Both the position numbers and the translations under genes were made by a program. 64,000 nucleotides of DNA from Aeromonas popoffii (GTDB taxonomy: Bacteria; Pseudomonadota; Gammaproteobacteria; Enterobacterales; Aeromonadaceae): assembly GCF_000820025.1 (NCBI RefSeq), contig NZ_CDBI01000055.1, positions 150,515 to 214,514 on the forward strand, written 5' to 3'. Under the pieces are notes generated by a model, which had not been told where the DNA came from, did not search any database, and saw only the letters and a program-made list of their open reading frames with translations. Every line of letters starts with the position of its first letter. Position 1 is the first letter of the stretch. Below, piece by piece: positions 15,565 through 23,777 of this stretch.

Positions 15565-15783
15565 GTGACCACGCAAATCAGACCGCCACGCCCAGCATCA
15601 CAACACGTCAGCGATCGCGACAACATCATCTTGAAGGCCGTGATCCACGAACTGGCGCTTGAACTGGATACATCCCTGATACCAACGGCCCATGCTGCCG
15701 GTACCGATCGGCAGGCACTGCGCCTGGCCCGCGAACTGCAGACCCGCACAGTTGAGCGTGCAGAGGCCCAACCCAGCGCATAA
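15565..15783 (+). CDS. Small hypothetical early protein
   Basis: A 72-residue protein starting at GTG 15565 with GGGAGGTAACACC upstream. The sequence (starts MTTQIRPPRPASQHVSD, GTG read as Met) is helical, with a segment rich in Ala and Leu. The open frame extends further 5' but overlaps the preceding gene without a start signal. Function unknown. Confidence 0.5.
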   Translation: MTTQIRPPRPASQHVSDRDNIILKAVIHELALELDTSLIPTAHAAGTDRQALRLARELQTRTVERAEAQPSA

Positions 15784-15833
15784 CCACTATCTGCCCGCCT
15801 GACCAGCGGGCGTTTCGAACCAGGACCTGACCA

Positions 15834-15992
15834 ATGACCAATCCAACCATGGACCATGGGGGACACCCCTTGCAACACGATCTCGATCACTGCCCGCAGT
15901 ATGGCTGTGAACTGCGATCCGGCACTGACGATAACGCTTATGAGTGCCCCGCTTGCGAGTACACCGAGCAGGAGGTGGCGTATGCATCCTAA
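15834..15992 (+). CDS. Small zinc-ribbon-like protein
   Basis: A 52-residue ORF with paired cysteines (HCPQYGCE and YECPACEY) that could bind one zinc ion. The leader CAGGACCTGACCA precedes the ATG. It overlaps the next ORF by 11 bp. It is too short for the general gene-length cutoff, but its site and motif support it. Confidence 0.52.
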   Translation: MTNPTMDHGGHPLQHDLDHCPQYGCELRSGTDDNAYECPACEYTEQEVAYAS

Positions 15993-16227
15993 AGAGTTCA
16001 TCGATCGCAATGTACGCCTGCTCCTACTGGCTGACGGATTTTCCGATGAGGCCACCCACCTGGCCTGCAAAGAGGCCGTGAGCCACTACGAGAAGACACC
16101 AGCTTTCCGCAAGGGGGCTGTGTTCTCGGAGTGTCTGCGCGTTGCCAAGCGCATGGCGAAGCTAGTCCAGAAAAAGCAGCGTCAGCAGGCGAGGGCGGAT
16201 AAGAAGAAAGGGAGGGTGGCGGCATGA
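15982..16227 (+). CDS. Small basic protein upstream of the replication gene
   Basis: An 81-residue protein (starts MHPKEFIDRNVRLLLLAD) ending in a very basic tail (MAKLVQKKQRQQARADKKKG). GGAGGTGGCGT precedes ATG 15982. Its stop overlaps the start of the O-like gene. The composition suggests nucleic-acid binding; it is not otherwise recognised. Confidence 0.6.
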   Translation: MHPKEFIDRNVRLLLLADGFSDEATHLACKEAVSHYEKTPAFRKGAVFSECLRVAKRMAKLVQKKQRQQARADKKKGRVAA

Positions 16228-16985
16228 GCATGCTACTGATGGCCAAGGCCATGAGCATCAAAGTGGGAAACCCATTGCGAAAGCTCGTGCTGATCAAGCT
16301 GGCGGATAACGCCAGCGATACCGGTGAGTGCTGGCCGTCATACCAACACATTGCAGATCAGTGCGAGATATCCCGACGCTCAGTGATTAACCATATCGAT
16401 GCATTGTGTGAAGTGGGGCTTCTGACAAAGGAGTCCCGAGTCGGTCCCAAAGGAAAGAGGTCCAATGTTTATGTGCTGACTTTGGATAGTGCAGGAGCTG
16501 CACATCCAGAGGTGCAGGAGATTCACCAGGGTAGTGCAGGAGCTGCACTAGGGGGTGGTGCAGGAGATGCACATAGAATCAGTAACTCTTTAGAACCAGT
16601 CATTGATCCAAAGATCCCCCCTGTATCCCCCCAGGGGGAAAATCGACCCGCAAGTGAAACCCCGCGACGGGGTACCCGTTTGCCGAACGACTGGAGGCTT
16701 CCAGGTGAGTGGGGGAGGTGGGCTATCCAGGAGACTGGGCTCCCCAGGGAGCGAATCCTGATGGAGGCGGCTACGTTCGCCGATTACTGGCAGGCGCTGC
16801 CCGGTGCCAAGGCCGTCAAGCTGGACTGGGAAAAGACCTGGCGTAACTGGATACGCCGGGCGGCCAGCTCGTTCCGAACAGCAGCACAGCGCAAGCCATT
16901 GGCCAACATCCAGGCTGCGCAGCAGGCCGCACAAGCTCTGAGAGAGTCGGGGAGGGGGGACTATGACGACAGCAGCCCGCTCTAA
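16224..16985 (+). CDS. Lambda O-like replication initiator
   Basis: A 253-residue protein. Residues about 10-85 form a winged helix-turn-helix of the phage replication/HTH_36 type (ECWPSYQHIADQCEISRRSV, then GLLTKESRVGPKGKRSN). The middle is low-complexity and encoded by four DNA iterons. The C-terminal part (WRLPGEWGRWAIQETG, WEKTWRNWIRR) is typical of phage replication organisers that recruit P or the helicase. It overlaps the P-like gene. The protein would bind the internal iterons and start theta replication. Confidence 0.85.
   Translation: MSMLLMAKAMSIKVGNPLRKLVLIKLADNASDTGECWPSYQHIADQCEISRRSVINHIDALCEVGLLTKESRVGPKGKRSNVYVLTLDSAGAAHPEVQEIHQGSAGAALGGGAGDAHRISNSLEPVIDPKIPPVSPQGENRPASETPRRGTRLPNDWRLPGEWGRWAIQETGLPRERILMEAATFADYWQALPGAKAVKLDWEKTWRNWIRRAASSFRTAAQRKPLANIQAAQQAAQALRESGRGDYDDSSPL
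16489..16572 (+). repeat. Four iterons inside the O-like gene: candidate replication origin
   Basis: GTGCAGGAGCTGCAC at 16489, its variants at 16512 and 16558 (GAGAT core), and an exact copy at 16534 recur every 22-24 bp, about two helical turns. Each unit is itself a dyad (GTGCAG/CTGCAC). AT-richer sequence follows. This reproduces the lambda ori arrangement within gene O. Confidence 0.82.
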
Positions 16986-17481
16986 CCAGACAACTTCCAT
17001 GAGTGCACCAGGGGACGCGCTGCAGGTCAGTGCTCGCATGTCGGTATTCTTGGCTGAGGAGCTGCTGCCGCTGATGGCCGGGCTCTGGCCTGCGAGTTCC
17101 AACCTGCTGGACTGCAATGCCCGCGGCGTAGCGCTGGCGTGGGGGAGTCTGCTTAAGGGCTTCAATGCTCAGCAGATCCGCGAGGCGGTGCTGCAGCTCG
17201 GAGAGGATGCCGATCGACAGTTCGCGCCGCGGCCGGCGGAGGTGAGGGGCGTCATTCTGCGGAATAATCCTGTCCCCCGTGCTGCGCCAGTTGGCCGCCA
17301 GGTGTCTCTACGGGTATGTGAGATGGAGGCGGAGGTGAGGGTGTTTCTGCGGGATCGTGCAGTCCCTGCCGACTCATTGGCCTGGGAGCTGAAACAGGTG
17401 CTGGCTGAGAAGGTGCGCCAAGGAGCGACTATTACGGGGGGCGGGATTAGTCTGCTCAAGGAGCTGCCGGTTTCAGAGTAG
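16963..17481 (+). CDS. Lambda P-like replication protein (helicase recruitment)
   Basis: A 172-residue protein. It contains the pattern of P-type replication proteins: WPASSNLLDCNARGVALAW, GFNAQQIREAV and FAPRPAEVRGVIL. The P protein bridges O and the host DnaB helicase. GGGGAGGGGGGACT precedes ATG 16963. It overlaps the O gene by 23 bp, the usual O-P arrangement. The C-terminus is more divergent. Assignment rests on both sequence and position. Confidence 0.72.
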   Translation: MTTAARSNQTTSMSAPGDALQVSARMSVFLAEELLPLMAGLWPASSNLLDCNARGVALAWGSLLKGFNAQQIREAVLQLGEDADRQFAPRPAEVRGVILRNNPVPRAAPVGRQVSLRVCEMEAEVRVFLRDRAVPADSLAWELKQVLAEKVRQGATITGGGISLLKELPVSE

Positions 17482-17560
17482 ACTCAGCACCACTCGGAGT
17501 TTTACCAAGAAACGGGGCAACGGGGGCGCAAGTTTTAAAGCGCTGTTCAAGAGAAGGAAG

Positions 17561-17581
17561 ACACCGGCCTGAGGCCGGTGT
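17561..17581. terminator. Palindromic hairpin between convergent genes
   Basis: ACACCGGCCT-GA-GGCCGGTGT is nearly perfect and lies between the P-like gene and the reversed ATPase gene. There is no strong T-run, so terminator function is tentative. Confidence 0.45.
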
Positions 17582-17637
17582 ATGTATATTATATGGTTTA
17601 CAGACCTAATGTTATGGGTAAAGAATAAAGGGCGTTT

Positions 17638-18921
17638 CTATTCTTGCATTAGCTCAAGCTCGGTCATTTTAATATCAATATAATCAAGTAGCTCCGACGT
17701 GTCTTGGAATTGCTTCCACAGTAGAAATGACTTGTCTACAACCTTAAGTCTAGACCGAGTTAAATCATATTCGAAAACAATTGGCTTAGTGCGATTCTGT
17801 AATTGTAGGTCAACTGATTTATTTAGTGCGCCAGATAATTTTTTTAATGAAACTTCGTTTCTTTTTGGGTGTGAAATATTTATTTGGCGCCGAATAGCTT
17901 GGATCGGCAAACCCTCAATAAGGAATTTTTCATCAATAGTAATTAAAGTGAATAAGATCCATTTATATAGCTCTAGTTCTGTTGGTTGAAATCCAGCGCT
18001 AAAATCCATAAGGAATTTTGTAAATCTACCGGTATGCATATCTAGTACTGATTTTATTTCAGCGGTTATGTCAATATTCTCTGCAACATCGACATTTATA
18101 GCTTGAGTTCTATATATATCTTGGCTTTCACATACTTTCATGCATAGTTGCTGAACTAGAAATATACTTCCATTACATTTTTCTTTGACGTTTAATTTAA
18201 ATTTTTCGGAGAATGAAATATTTAGCAATGCCTCACTAACAGAAAATAACTCATCAAAATTTTCATCTAGCCATAGGTCAGCATTAATTGAAACGATTCT
18301 ACCGGCCAAGTCACCATTATAGGTTGTTAACCTGTCATCTTCTAACCAAACACCAATTATTATGAAACAAAAATGACTTTCTTCATGATATGCTTTTAAT
18401 GCTATAGAAAAATCTACTTGAGTATCAATTGGCAGGTAATGGAAATCTTCTAAGACAATAAACTTTTTAAAATCAATTTCTTTAAGTGCTTTTATAACAT
18501 CATTTGTATTTTCAAGATCTAATTCTAGGTTCTTTCTGTTGATCTGTTTCGCGACTTCGATGGTAATATCAGTACCAATTTTTGCACCAGCCAACTCTAC
18601 AGATAGGCCAACTTTATTGGTACCTTTAATTGTTTTTGACTCTGATGTTATAATTGTATAGCCAGCATACTTTAAAATTGATTCATTGATATCTGAAATA
18701 CTCCATATATTACTACAAGTAATTGAAATATAGTCAGTGTCGAGTAAGTTCCTTTTTCGTAGGGATGTTTTACCTTGTTTTGAACTACCATGAATAACAA
18801 TATGAGTTTCTTTTGCTAAAGAGTTTATAAAAATATCATCTACATGGGGGCGAGAGATATAGTTCATAGGTAGATCGCGAGATGTTCTAAATACTGCATC
18901 GACTAAAACAACATTTTCCAT
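17638..18921 (-). CDS. AT-rich STAND/AAA-like ATPase, candidate defence or exclusion gene
   Basis: A 427-residue protein with Walker A HGSSKQGKTSL (about 44-54) and Walker B KFIVLEDFHYL (about 153-163), then long helical regions. This is typical of stand-alone signal-transduction or AAA ATPases found as accessory genes. It is strongly AT-rich and runs against the replication operon, so it is an acquired cargo gene probably expressed in the lysogen. It could exclude other phages. No effector domain is visible and the function is unproven. Confidence 0.7.
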   Translation of the reverse strand: MENVVLVDAVFRTSRDLPMNYISRPHVDDIFINSLAKETHIVIHGSSKQGKTSLRKRNLLDTDYISITCSNIWSISDINESILKYAGYTIITSESKTIKGTNKVGLSVELAGAKIGTDITIEVAKQINRKNLELDLENTNDVIKALKEIDFKKFIVLEDFHYLPIDTQVDFSIALKAYHEESHFCFIIIGVWLEDDRLTTYNGDLAGRIVSINADLWLDENFDELFSVSEALLNISFSEKFKLNVKEKCNGSIFLVQQLCMKVCESQDIYRTQAINVDVAENIDITAEIKSVLDMHTGRFTKFLMDFSAGFQPTELELYKWILFTLITIDEKFLIEGLPIQAIRRQINISHPKRNEVSLKKLSGALNKSVDLQLQNRTKPIVFEYDLTRSRLKVVDKSFLLWKQFQDTSELLDYIDIKMTELELMQE

Positions 18922-19449
18922 ATATAATTTGTCCTATTTCAATAATAAGTTATGTTTTATAATATTAGAAATACTGCTACATACGGCGGTAAATGCATTT
19001 GCTGTCGCCCCTAGAGTGCTGCTTTTGACCTGTGATCAGATGACAGTTCCTTGTTGTGTGGGGGGGGGGGTGTACGGAGCTTGGGTGCCGTACGGAAATC
19101 GTACCTCAAATGGTTCTGGTTGTTGAGCAAAATGAGCACTGAATCAGGAGGGGATCACAGAATTTGTGGGAGGTGCTGCCGGGGGAGTGGTGTCGCCATC
19201 TAGCACAAAGCTAACATCAACCCAAGACGGTAGGACATATCGGCATAAGATAGTGGCCAGAGTTACTCTGGAGGTGGGGGCGGGCATGTGACCTTGGCAT
19301 AGGTTCAAGTGCTCTCCGACCGATGCTAGGAGACCGGGTAAACTGATGTTACATGTCTAATCATATTACTCTCAAGCCAGTATATATTAACCATAAAGTG
19401 TACTAAATAATAGATAAGAAACCTCTGTAGTTATATGGCTTAACGAATT
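18922..19449. other. 528-bp gap without a supported gene
   Basis: It contains the ATPase upstream region, an 11-base G tract at 19060-19070, and a GTACGG/CCGTAC inverted repeat at about 19073-19094. GC content rises in the centre relative to the flanking genes, suggesting a patchwork. No ORF here has a convincing start signal. Confidence 0.5.
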
Positions 19450-19938
19450 CTAATACTCATTCTCTTCAATTTCTGATGTTATCATTATTTTTCTCAATTC
19501 ATTTCTTATTGCTGACTTTTTAAAATAATCAATTTCTTCTTGGCTCCAAACTTCTTTGTTTTCTTCAATCAGCTTGTAAATTTTCTGTAGTCTATCCTCT
19601 GTCTCGCTTAATCGATTTTTTTTTGATTTTATGTGACGCTCATGAGCGATCTGAGCTTTATTTATTAGTCCTGAGCTAATAAGACCTCCACCAAGTGAGA
19701 CTATCGAAAACATAAATGCGTTCTTTATAATATCAAACATGGCTTTATTGCCATTGCTTTGGAAGTGGGAGGTGATGTTGTCGAATATAAATATTGTAAA
19801 TGCAGAAAATACACATAGGATAAAGCCGATTACAATGAATATAAATGGTCTTCTCATGAACTTATGGGTTATGCATAAGTAAAGGGAAGTTATAATTACT
19901 GCTAAATAAAGTACACTGACACCTATTGCTTCATACAT
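19450..19938 (-). CDS. AT-rich membrane protein with cytoplasmic coiled coil
   Basis: A 162-residue protein with three predicted transmembrane helices (GVSVLYLAVIITSLYLC, PFIFIVIGFILCVFSAF, AFMFSIVSLGGGLISSG) and a charged C-terminal coiled coil (KNRLSETEDRLQKIYKL). It stands alone in the reversed island between the ATPase and a second membrane protein. Membrane location and cargo position fit superinfection exclusion, but no known family is recognised. Confidence 0.6.
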   Translation of the reverse strand: MYEAIGVSVLYLAVIITSLYLCITHKFMRRPFIFIVIGFILCVFSAFTIFIFDNITSHFQSNGNKAMFDIIKNAFMFSIVSLGGGLISSGLINKAQIAHERHIKSKKNRLSETEDRLQKIYKLIEENKEVWSQEEIDYFKKSAIRNELRKIMITSEIEENEY

Positions 19939-20048
19939 ATTCTGTCCCCTTTAAAAAATACATAATAATGTGGATGGTTTGTCGTTTTTTAAGTATGTAA
20001 GTATGATGACATTTCTCAGATTAAATATCCGAATGGCAGACTCCAGCT

Positions 20049-20378
20049 TCATGATGCAGTAGGCCCAGAACATATGATGGAGACTCTTCTAAAGATTTCA
20101 TTTTGATGATATTCAAGGAACTTAGCCTGTTTGTGGTCGAACGGGCCGACGTTCTTGGGCAGCACAATACTCCACTGCTGTAGGGCCTGCTCGATACAGG
20201 GCTCGGCACACAGCAGATCGCCGGCGTAGGAGATGACAACATCACCTGGCCGAGTCAGCGTGAGGTTGATATAGGTCTGGTTCTTCGAGCCGTTGCGGTT
20301 GGTCATGGGCGACCAGATGTAGCCGCCCCCGACCTCTGCACTGTACGTTTGCTTATGGTTTACCCACCAGAATGCCAC
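20049..20378 (-). pseudogene. N-terminal remnant of an EVE/HNH-type endonuclease
   Basis: The first 53 residues (FWWVNHKQTYSAEVGGGYIW, then TLTRPGDVVISYAG) match the N-terminus of large HNH endonucleases with an EVE-like domain. After SYAG the sequence diverges, and the ORF stops at 109 residues, without the HNH domain. GTG start with GAGGGAATTACA upstream. It is most likely a truncated restriction-type gene left in the cargo island; a short functional protein cannot be excluded. Confidence 0.6.
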
Positions 20379-20483
20379 TGTAATTCCCTCGAGACTGCTG
20401 ACTACGGTTAGAGGGGTTATGGTAACCCGAATGGTTCCGTTTGTTGAGGGCGTCAGCCCACCCTGAGGAGGCTGTAGGTGTAA

Positions 20484-21104
20484 CTAGGTCCTGGTTTTAA
20501 GTGTTCGATTGATGAGCATCAATGAGTAAATAGATGTGCTCATATATAGCATATATAGACCTCCAACTATTACTACTAGTGACAGAATCAGGGGGCGGCC
20601 ACCAAGTGCAAATAGGCCTTTATCTATTTGATATGTTAATGTAATCGCTCCGACAACCAAAAACAACAATCCAAAGAATAGATGGTAAAATCCAAAGAAA
20701 TAATCCAGCAGGCCAACTTTAAGACGGTAACTACTATCATGGGTTTGAATCACTTTTGGATAAAGCTTAAGTGCATTCGCAAACTGGTTTAGCGTTCTCT
20801 CTCCATTAATTATTTCGTGAAGCATGAAAACTTGATCTATAAGAGATTTTCGTGCTCTTACACCGTATACACACTTAAAGTGCTCACACTCAATTTCCTC
20901 TTTGAGGTTCCTCTTGAATTGTGGGCTTATGTGTCTACTTTTTATAATGTTTTCTAGCTCTGTGACTCGCCTCTTCCTGTGTTCATGGTAGGCATTCAGT
21001 AAAGGGAAATATCTACGTGCAAGGCTAAGTGCAAAGGCTGCGACTAGAACTATAATATGGCCTGATTGAAGGTGATTAGTTATTTTCTCAGCCAAATCGA
21101 GCAT
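20484..21104 (-). CDS. AT-rich membrane protein, candidate exclusion factor
   Basis: A 206-residue protein: an N-terminal hydrophobic helix (GHIIVLVAAFALSLA), a charged central cytoplasmic part, and two further helices (YHLFFGLLFLVVGAITL and LILSLVVIVGGLYMLY). It is reversed relative to the surrounding operon and AT-rich like its neighbours. No family is recognised. Together with the ATPase and the 162-residue membrane protein it forms a cargo block between replication and nin-type genes. Confidence 0.6.
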   Translation of the reverse strand: MLDLAEKITNHLQSGHIIVLVAAFALSLARRYFPLLNAYHEHRKRRVTELENIIKSRHISPQFKRNLKEEIECEHFKCVYGVRARKSLIDQVFMLHEIINGERTLNQFANALKLYPKVIQTHDSSYRLKVGLLDYFFGFYHLFFGLLFLVVGAITLTYQIDKGLFALGGRPLILSLVVIVGGLYMLYMSTSIYSLMLINRTLKTRT

Positions 21105-21365
21105 GTGTTACCTCTTAATTTAAATTGTCAGTCATCAATAACTCATCATACATTGGACTCAATCTGATATGCATTGTTTTTATATGACATAGTTTGCGGT
21201 TTTAGTTAAGCATGCATCTGGGATGATGGTCACCCCGTTATGTATTGTGGATAGAGCAATGATGGAGATCGCTTCTGGTGCGTGACAGAAATTATCGATA
21301 GTGGGTACCATAGTCAGTGCCGGACCTAGACCACCCGGCTGTGTATGACCAAAAGGACCCAGACC

Positions 21366-21491
21366 ATGACCAAACCACATACCCGAGATCTATTCGCAGC
21401 ACGCCCACGCGGCTGTGCCAGCATCAAAAGCATCAAGTCTATCCCCCCTCATGTGAGCACCGAGAAGCTGATAGGGGAGGATGCTGCATGA
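21366..21491 (+). CDS. Small ORF coupled to ninB
   Basis: A 41-residue peptide (starts MTKPHTRDLFAARPRG) with the AAAGGACCCAGACC leader. Its stop overlaps the ninB start as ATGA. It resumes the rightward operon after the cargo island. Function unknown. Confidence 0.5.
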   Translation: MTKPHTRDLFAARPRGCASIKSIKSIPPHVSTEKLIGEDAA

Positions 21492-21931
21492 GCGCCTACC
21501 CCAAGTATTTCCTCCGTAGCCCTGAAATCCGGTCCCGCGCTTGCCAGTTGGTCGCTGGCCTGCCGGTAGACCAGGACAAGCCGCTAGTCATCGAAATCAA
21601 GGAGATGACCCGCTCCCTGGCCCAGAACGCCATGATGTGGGCATCCCTGACCGACATCGCCGAGCAGGTGGACTGGCACGGCCGCAAGCTTTCCAAGGAG
21701 GACTGGAAGCACGTTCTCAGTGCTGCCCTGTACCAGCAGGACGTGGTGCCGAACATCGACGGCACCGGTTTCGTGGTGCTGGGCAAGTCCACTTCCAAGA
21801 TGACAGTTCGCGAGATGCGCGATCTCATCGAGATGGCTCAGGCCTTCGGCGCCCAGCATGGTGTGCGGTTTGGGGACGAGTCGCGCCGCGGCTTCGACTG
21901 GGTGGCCGCATACGGGAGGGCTGCAGCGTGA
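21488..21931 (+). CDS. ninB: NinB/Orf recombination mediator
   Basis: A 147-residue protein matching NinB (lambda Orf), which binds single-strand DNA and SSB and can stand in for RecFOR in phage recombination. Signature stretches are IEIKEMTRSLAQNAMMWA, ISEQ-like helix LSKEDWKHVLSAAL, VLGKSTSKMTVREMRDLI and FGAQHGVRFGDE. It is coupled upstream and downstream by overlapping start and stop codons, forming a compact nin-type block. Confidence 0.9.
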   Translation: MSAYPKYFLRSPEIRSRACQLVAGLPVDQDKPLVIEIKEMTRSLAQNAMMWASLTDIAEQVDWHGRKLSKEDWKHVLSAALYQQDVVPNIDGTGFVVLGKSTSKMTVREMRDLIEMAQAFGAQHGVRFGDESRRGFDWVAAYGRAAA

Positions 21932-22245
21932 GCAGGACCATGGCCGACAAGCAGTGGTTGGACGATGTGAGCTCGCTCGGCTGTGTCGCCTGCCGCAATG
22001 CAGGCCTAGGGCCGAGCCTTGCGGAAATTCACCATGTGCGCTCTGGCGTCGGGATTGCGCAGCGCGCCGCTCACACCCAGGTGCTCCCTCTCTGCCCGCG
22101 GCATCACCGAGCCTGTTATCCCACCGGTTTCCATGCCGCCCCCAAGAGCTGGCAGGCTGAGCACGGCAGTGAGGAGACCCTGCTTGCCCAAGTGGCCCAA
22201 GAGGTCGCCGAACTGCGCAAGAACACCATCGGGAGGGCGGCATGA
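21928..22245 (+). CDS. Ref-like RecA-dependent nuclease
   Basis: A 105-residue protein matching the Ref family (phage P1 recombination enhancement, an HNH-type RecA-dependent endonuclease). Visible are CVACRNAG, EIHHVRSG, a spaced His (AAHTQVLPLCPRHHRACY) and the C-terminal FHAAPKSW helix. GTG 21928 is chosen because GGGAGGG is correctly placed and it overlaps the ninB stop. It acts with the neighbouring recombination genes by inference. Confidence 0.82.
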   Translation: MSRTMADKQWLDDVSSLGCVACRNAGLGPSLAEIHHVRSGVGIAQRAAHTQVLPLCPRHHRACYPTGFHAAPKSWQAEHGSEETLLAQVAQEVAELRKNTIGRAA

Positions 22246-22667
22246 TCCACCTTTCCGCCCTCGATGCGGCCCAGCTGCTGGGTAACAGCCCCAAAGTCAG
22301 GAACGCAGCCAATAAGGCGCACATGATCCCCCACATAGAGGGTTTGCAAAGTCTAGTGCTGGCTCAGCTTGTCGGCTTCCCCGACCCGGTTACAGAGCTG
22401 CTGTTCCACCCCAAGCGCAAATGGCGTTTCGACTACGCCTGGCCAGCCAGCATGATCGCCGTCGAGATCCACGGCGGTATCCACTCCGGTGGCCGGCATA
22501 CCCGGGGTCGGGGGTTCGTAGAGGACCGGGTCAAGATGAATGAGGCCGCCCTGCTCGGGTGGACTGTCATCGAGGCAACTCCCGAGCACATCAAGACCGG
22601 CCAGCTGCGTGCCTGGCTGCTCAAGGCATTTGACCAGAACACCAACCGAGGACCCGACCATGAGTAA
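22242..22667 (+). CDS. PD-(D/E)XK-like phage endonuclease
   Basis: A 141-residue protein. The core WRFDYAWPASMIAVEIHGG with an upstream Glu (PVTELLF) and downstream GRHTRGRGFVEDRVKMN resembles PD-(D/E)XK or VRR-NUC-type nucleases, where Asp and Glu hold a metal ion. Such genes often replace RusA-type Holliday junction resolvases in nin regions. The start overlaps the Ref-like gene. Resolvase activity is inferred from position. Confidence 0.68.
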   Translation: MIHLSALDAAQLLGNSPKVRNAANKAHMIPHIEGLQSLVLAQLVGFPDPVTELLFHPKRKWRFDYAWPASMIAVEIHGGIHSGGRHTRGRGFVEDRVKMNEAALLGWTVIEATPEHIKTGQLRAWLLKAFDQNTNRGPDHE

Positions 22668-23358
22668 TGCAATTGAGATGGTGCTGCGCCTTTTCTCGCC
22701 GAAAGGGGCGCTCCATGAGCCATCGTCCGGGAGCGTCAGCAACCTGGGCCGTGACGAGTTCCTCGGGGCTTTACAGGTGGCCGCCAAGAACAATCCGCAG
22801 GGGCTCCAGTATCTGATGGCTGATCACCTGGGCGATGAGCAAGCCATTCAGGGGCTGCTGGCCCACTTTAGCACCACTCTGGGCAGCGGAGAGGCCGGTG
22901 GCATGGCCATGGCTATCCTGTTGCGTCGCCCCCTGCCAGAGCAGTTGGAGCGGCTAGTGTTGTCTCACCCGCACTATGACAAGGAGCGCCGCCGGGCTGC
23001 TGTGGTAATGGAGAAGGCCAAGCGGGCGCACCGTGCTGGGAATGACCACGAATACCGGCGCCTGCTGGATGAGCGGAACGGGATACTGGGCCTTGCCCGT
23101 GACCACTGTGTGGCTGAGATGATGCAGTCAGGCCGCTGCCCGCACTGCAATGGGACAGGACTACGCCCGCGCAAGGCGGATGAGTGCCCGAAGTGCCACG
23201 GTACCGGGCGGGTGGTACCGGATGCTGAGTTGGTCTCTCGCCGGTTCGGTGTGCAGATGCGGCAGGCGGTTGAGCATGCCGTTGATGAGGTGATTCACCA
23301 GGCGTCAGATCTAGCCAGGGTCATGGACCGGCAGGTGCGGGAGATGAGAGCCGCTTGA
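22660..23358 (+). CDS. Late antiterminator Q-like protein
   Basis: A 232-residue protein. It has the two zinc-binding repeats CPHCNGTG and CPKCHGTG spaced by 12 residues, as in phage-82-type Q proteins, within a helical context. Q loads on RNA polymerase at the late promoter and lets it read through terminators. GAGGACCCGACC precedes the ATG. Numerous intrinsic terminators in the late operon are consistent with this role. The late promoter itself was not identified. Confidence 0.83.
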   Translation: MSNAIEMVLRLFSPKGALHEPSSGSVSNLGRDEFLGALQVAAKNNPQGLQYLMADHLGDEQAIQGLLAHFSTTLGSGEAGGMAMAILLRRPLPEQLERLVLSHPHYDKERRRAAVVMEKAKRAHRAGNDHEYRRLLDERNGILGLARDHCVAEMMQSGRCPHCNGTGLRPRKADECPKCHGTGRVVPDAELVSRRFGVQMRQAVEHAVDEVIHQASDLARVMDRQVREMRAA

Positions 23359-23420
23359 GTAAATGGTTGAAGCAATGCTATTCATTGTGGTGGGGTCAAT
23401 ACGCAGCTTGATGAGGGAAA

Positions 23421-23777
23421 ATGGATAGCAGGCTGAAACCAATGGCTTTACAGGTCGCCGGATGGGGTTTGCTCTATGGCGACTTCTTCGATCTGCATTC
23501 AATCTCCGGTCTGATTGGGGTGTCGGACGCGGTAGCTGGCGACGTGTTGGTCTACCTGCGTCGTCTTAGCTACGTGGAGACAGTTGCCGAGACAAGGAGC
23601 TGCAAGCGTGAGCCTGGGAAGCGAAGCCCCCGTCGGGTTTTCATCAAGGTGATAGCCATCCATCCAGAGCCTCCGCCGAGAGCAGTAAAGGTGCCCTCTG
23701 ACCCTAAGTGGGAGCCAGTCCAGCAGCAGCTGGCCAGGTTGGTTAAGATTATGCCTTCGCCGCGGGGAGCTCGCTGA
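23421..23777 (+). CDS. Winged-helix regulator-like protein (CaiF/GrlA-type, tentative)
   Basis: A 118-residue protein whose first 80 residues read as a winged helix ([20 protein letters not shown], then [14 protein letters not shown]), similar in layout to CaiF/GrlA-type regulators. A basic linker ([12 protein letters not shown]) follows. Its 3' end overlaps umuC tail to tail by 29 bp. It lies directly after Q, so it could regulate late or cargo genes. Family placement is uncertain. Confidence 0.5.
   Translation: MDSRLKPMALQVAGWGLLYGDFFDLHSISGLIGVSDAVAGDVLVYLRRLSYVETVAETRSCKREPGKRSPRRVFIKVIAIHPEPPPRAVKVPSDPKWEPVQQQLARLVKIMPSPRGAR

Noticed and set aside
19060..19070. Eleven-base G tract as a phase-variation switch
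   Set aside because: It is not within or directly before a supported gene, so no switch can be proposed; it may also be sequence error-prone.
20021..20245. Second minus-strand frame across the EVE/HNH remnant
   Set aside because: No family signal and no start site; it does not restore the missing endonuclease domain by a simple frameshift.
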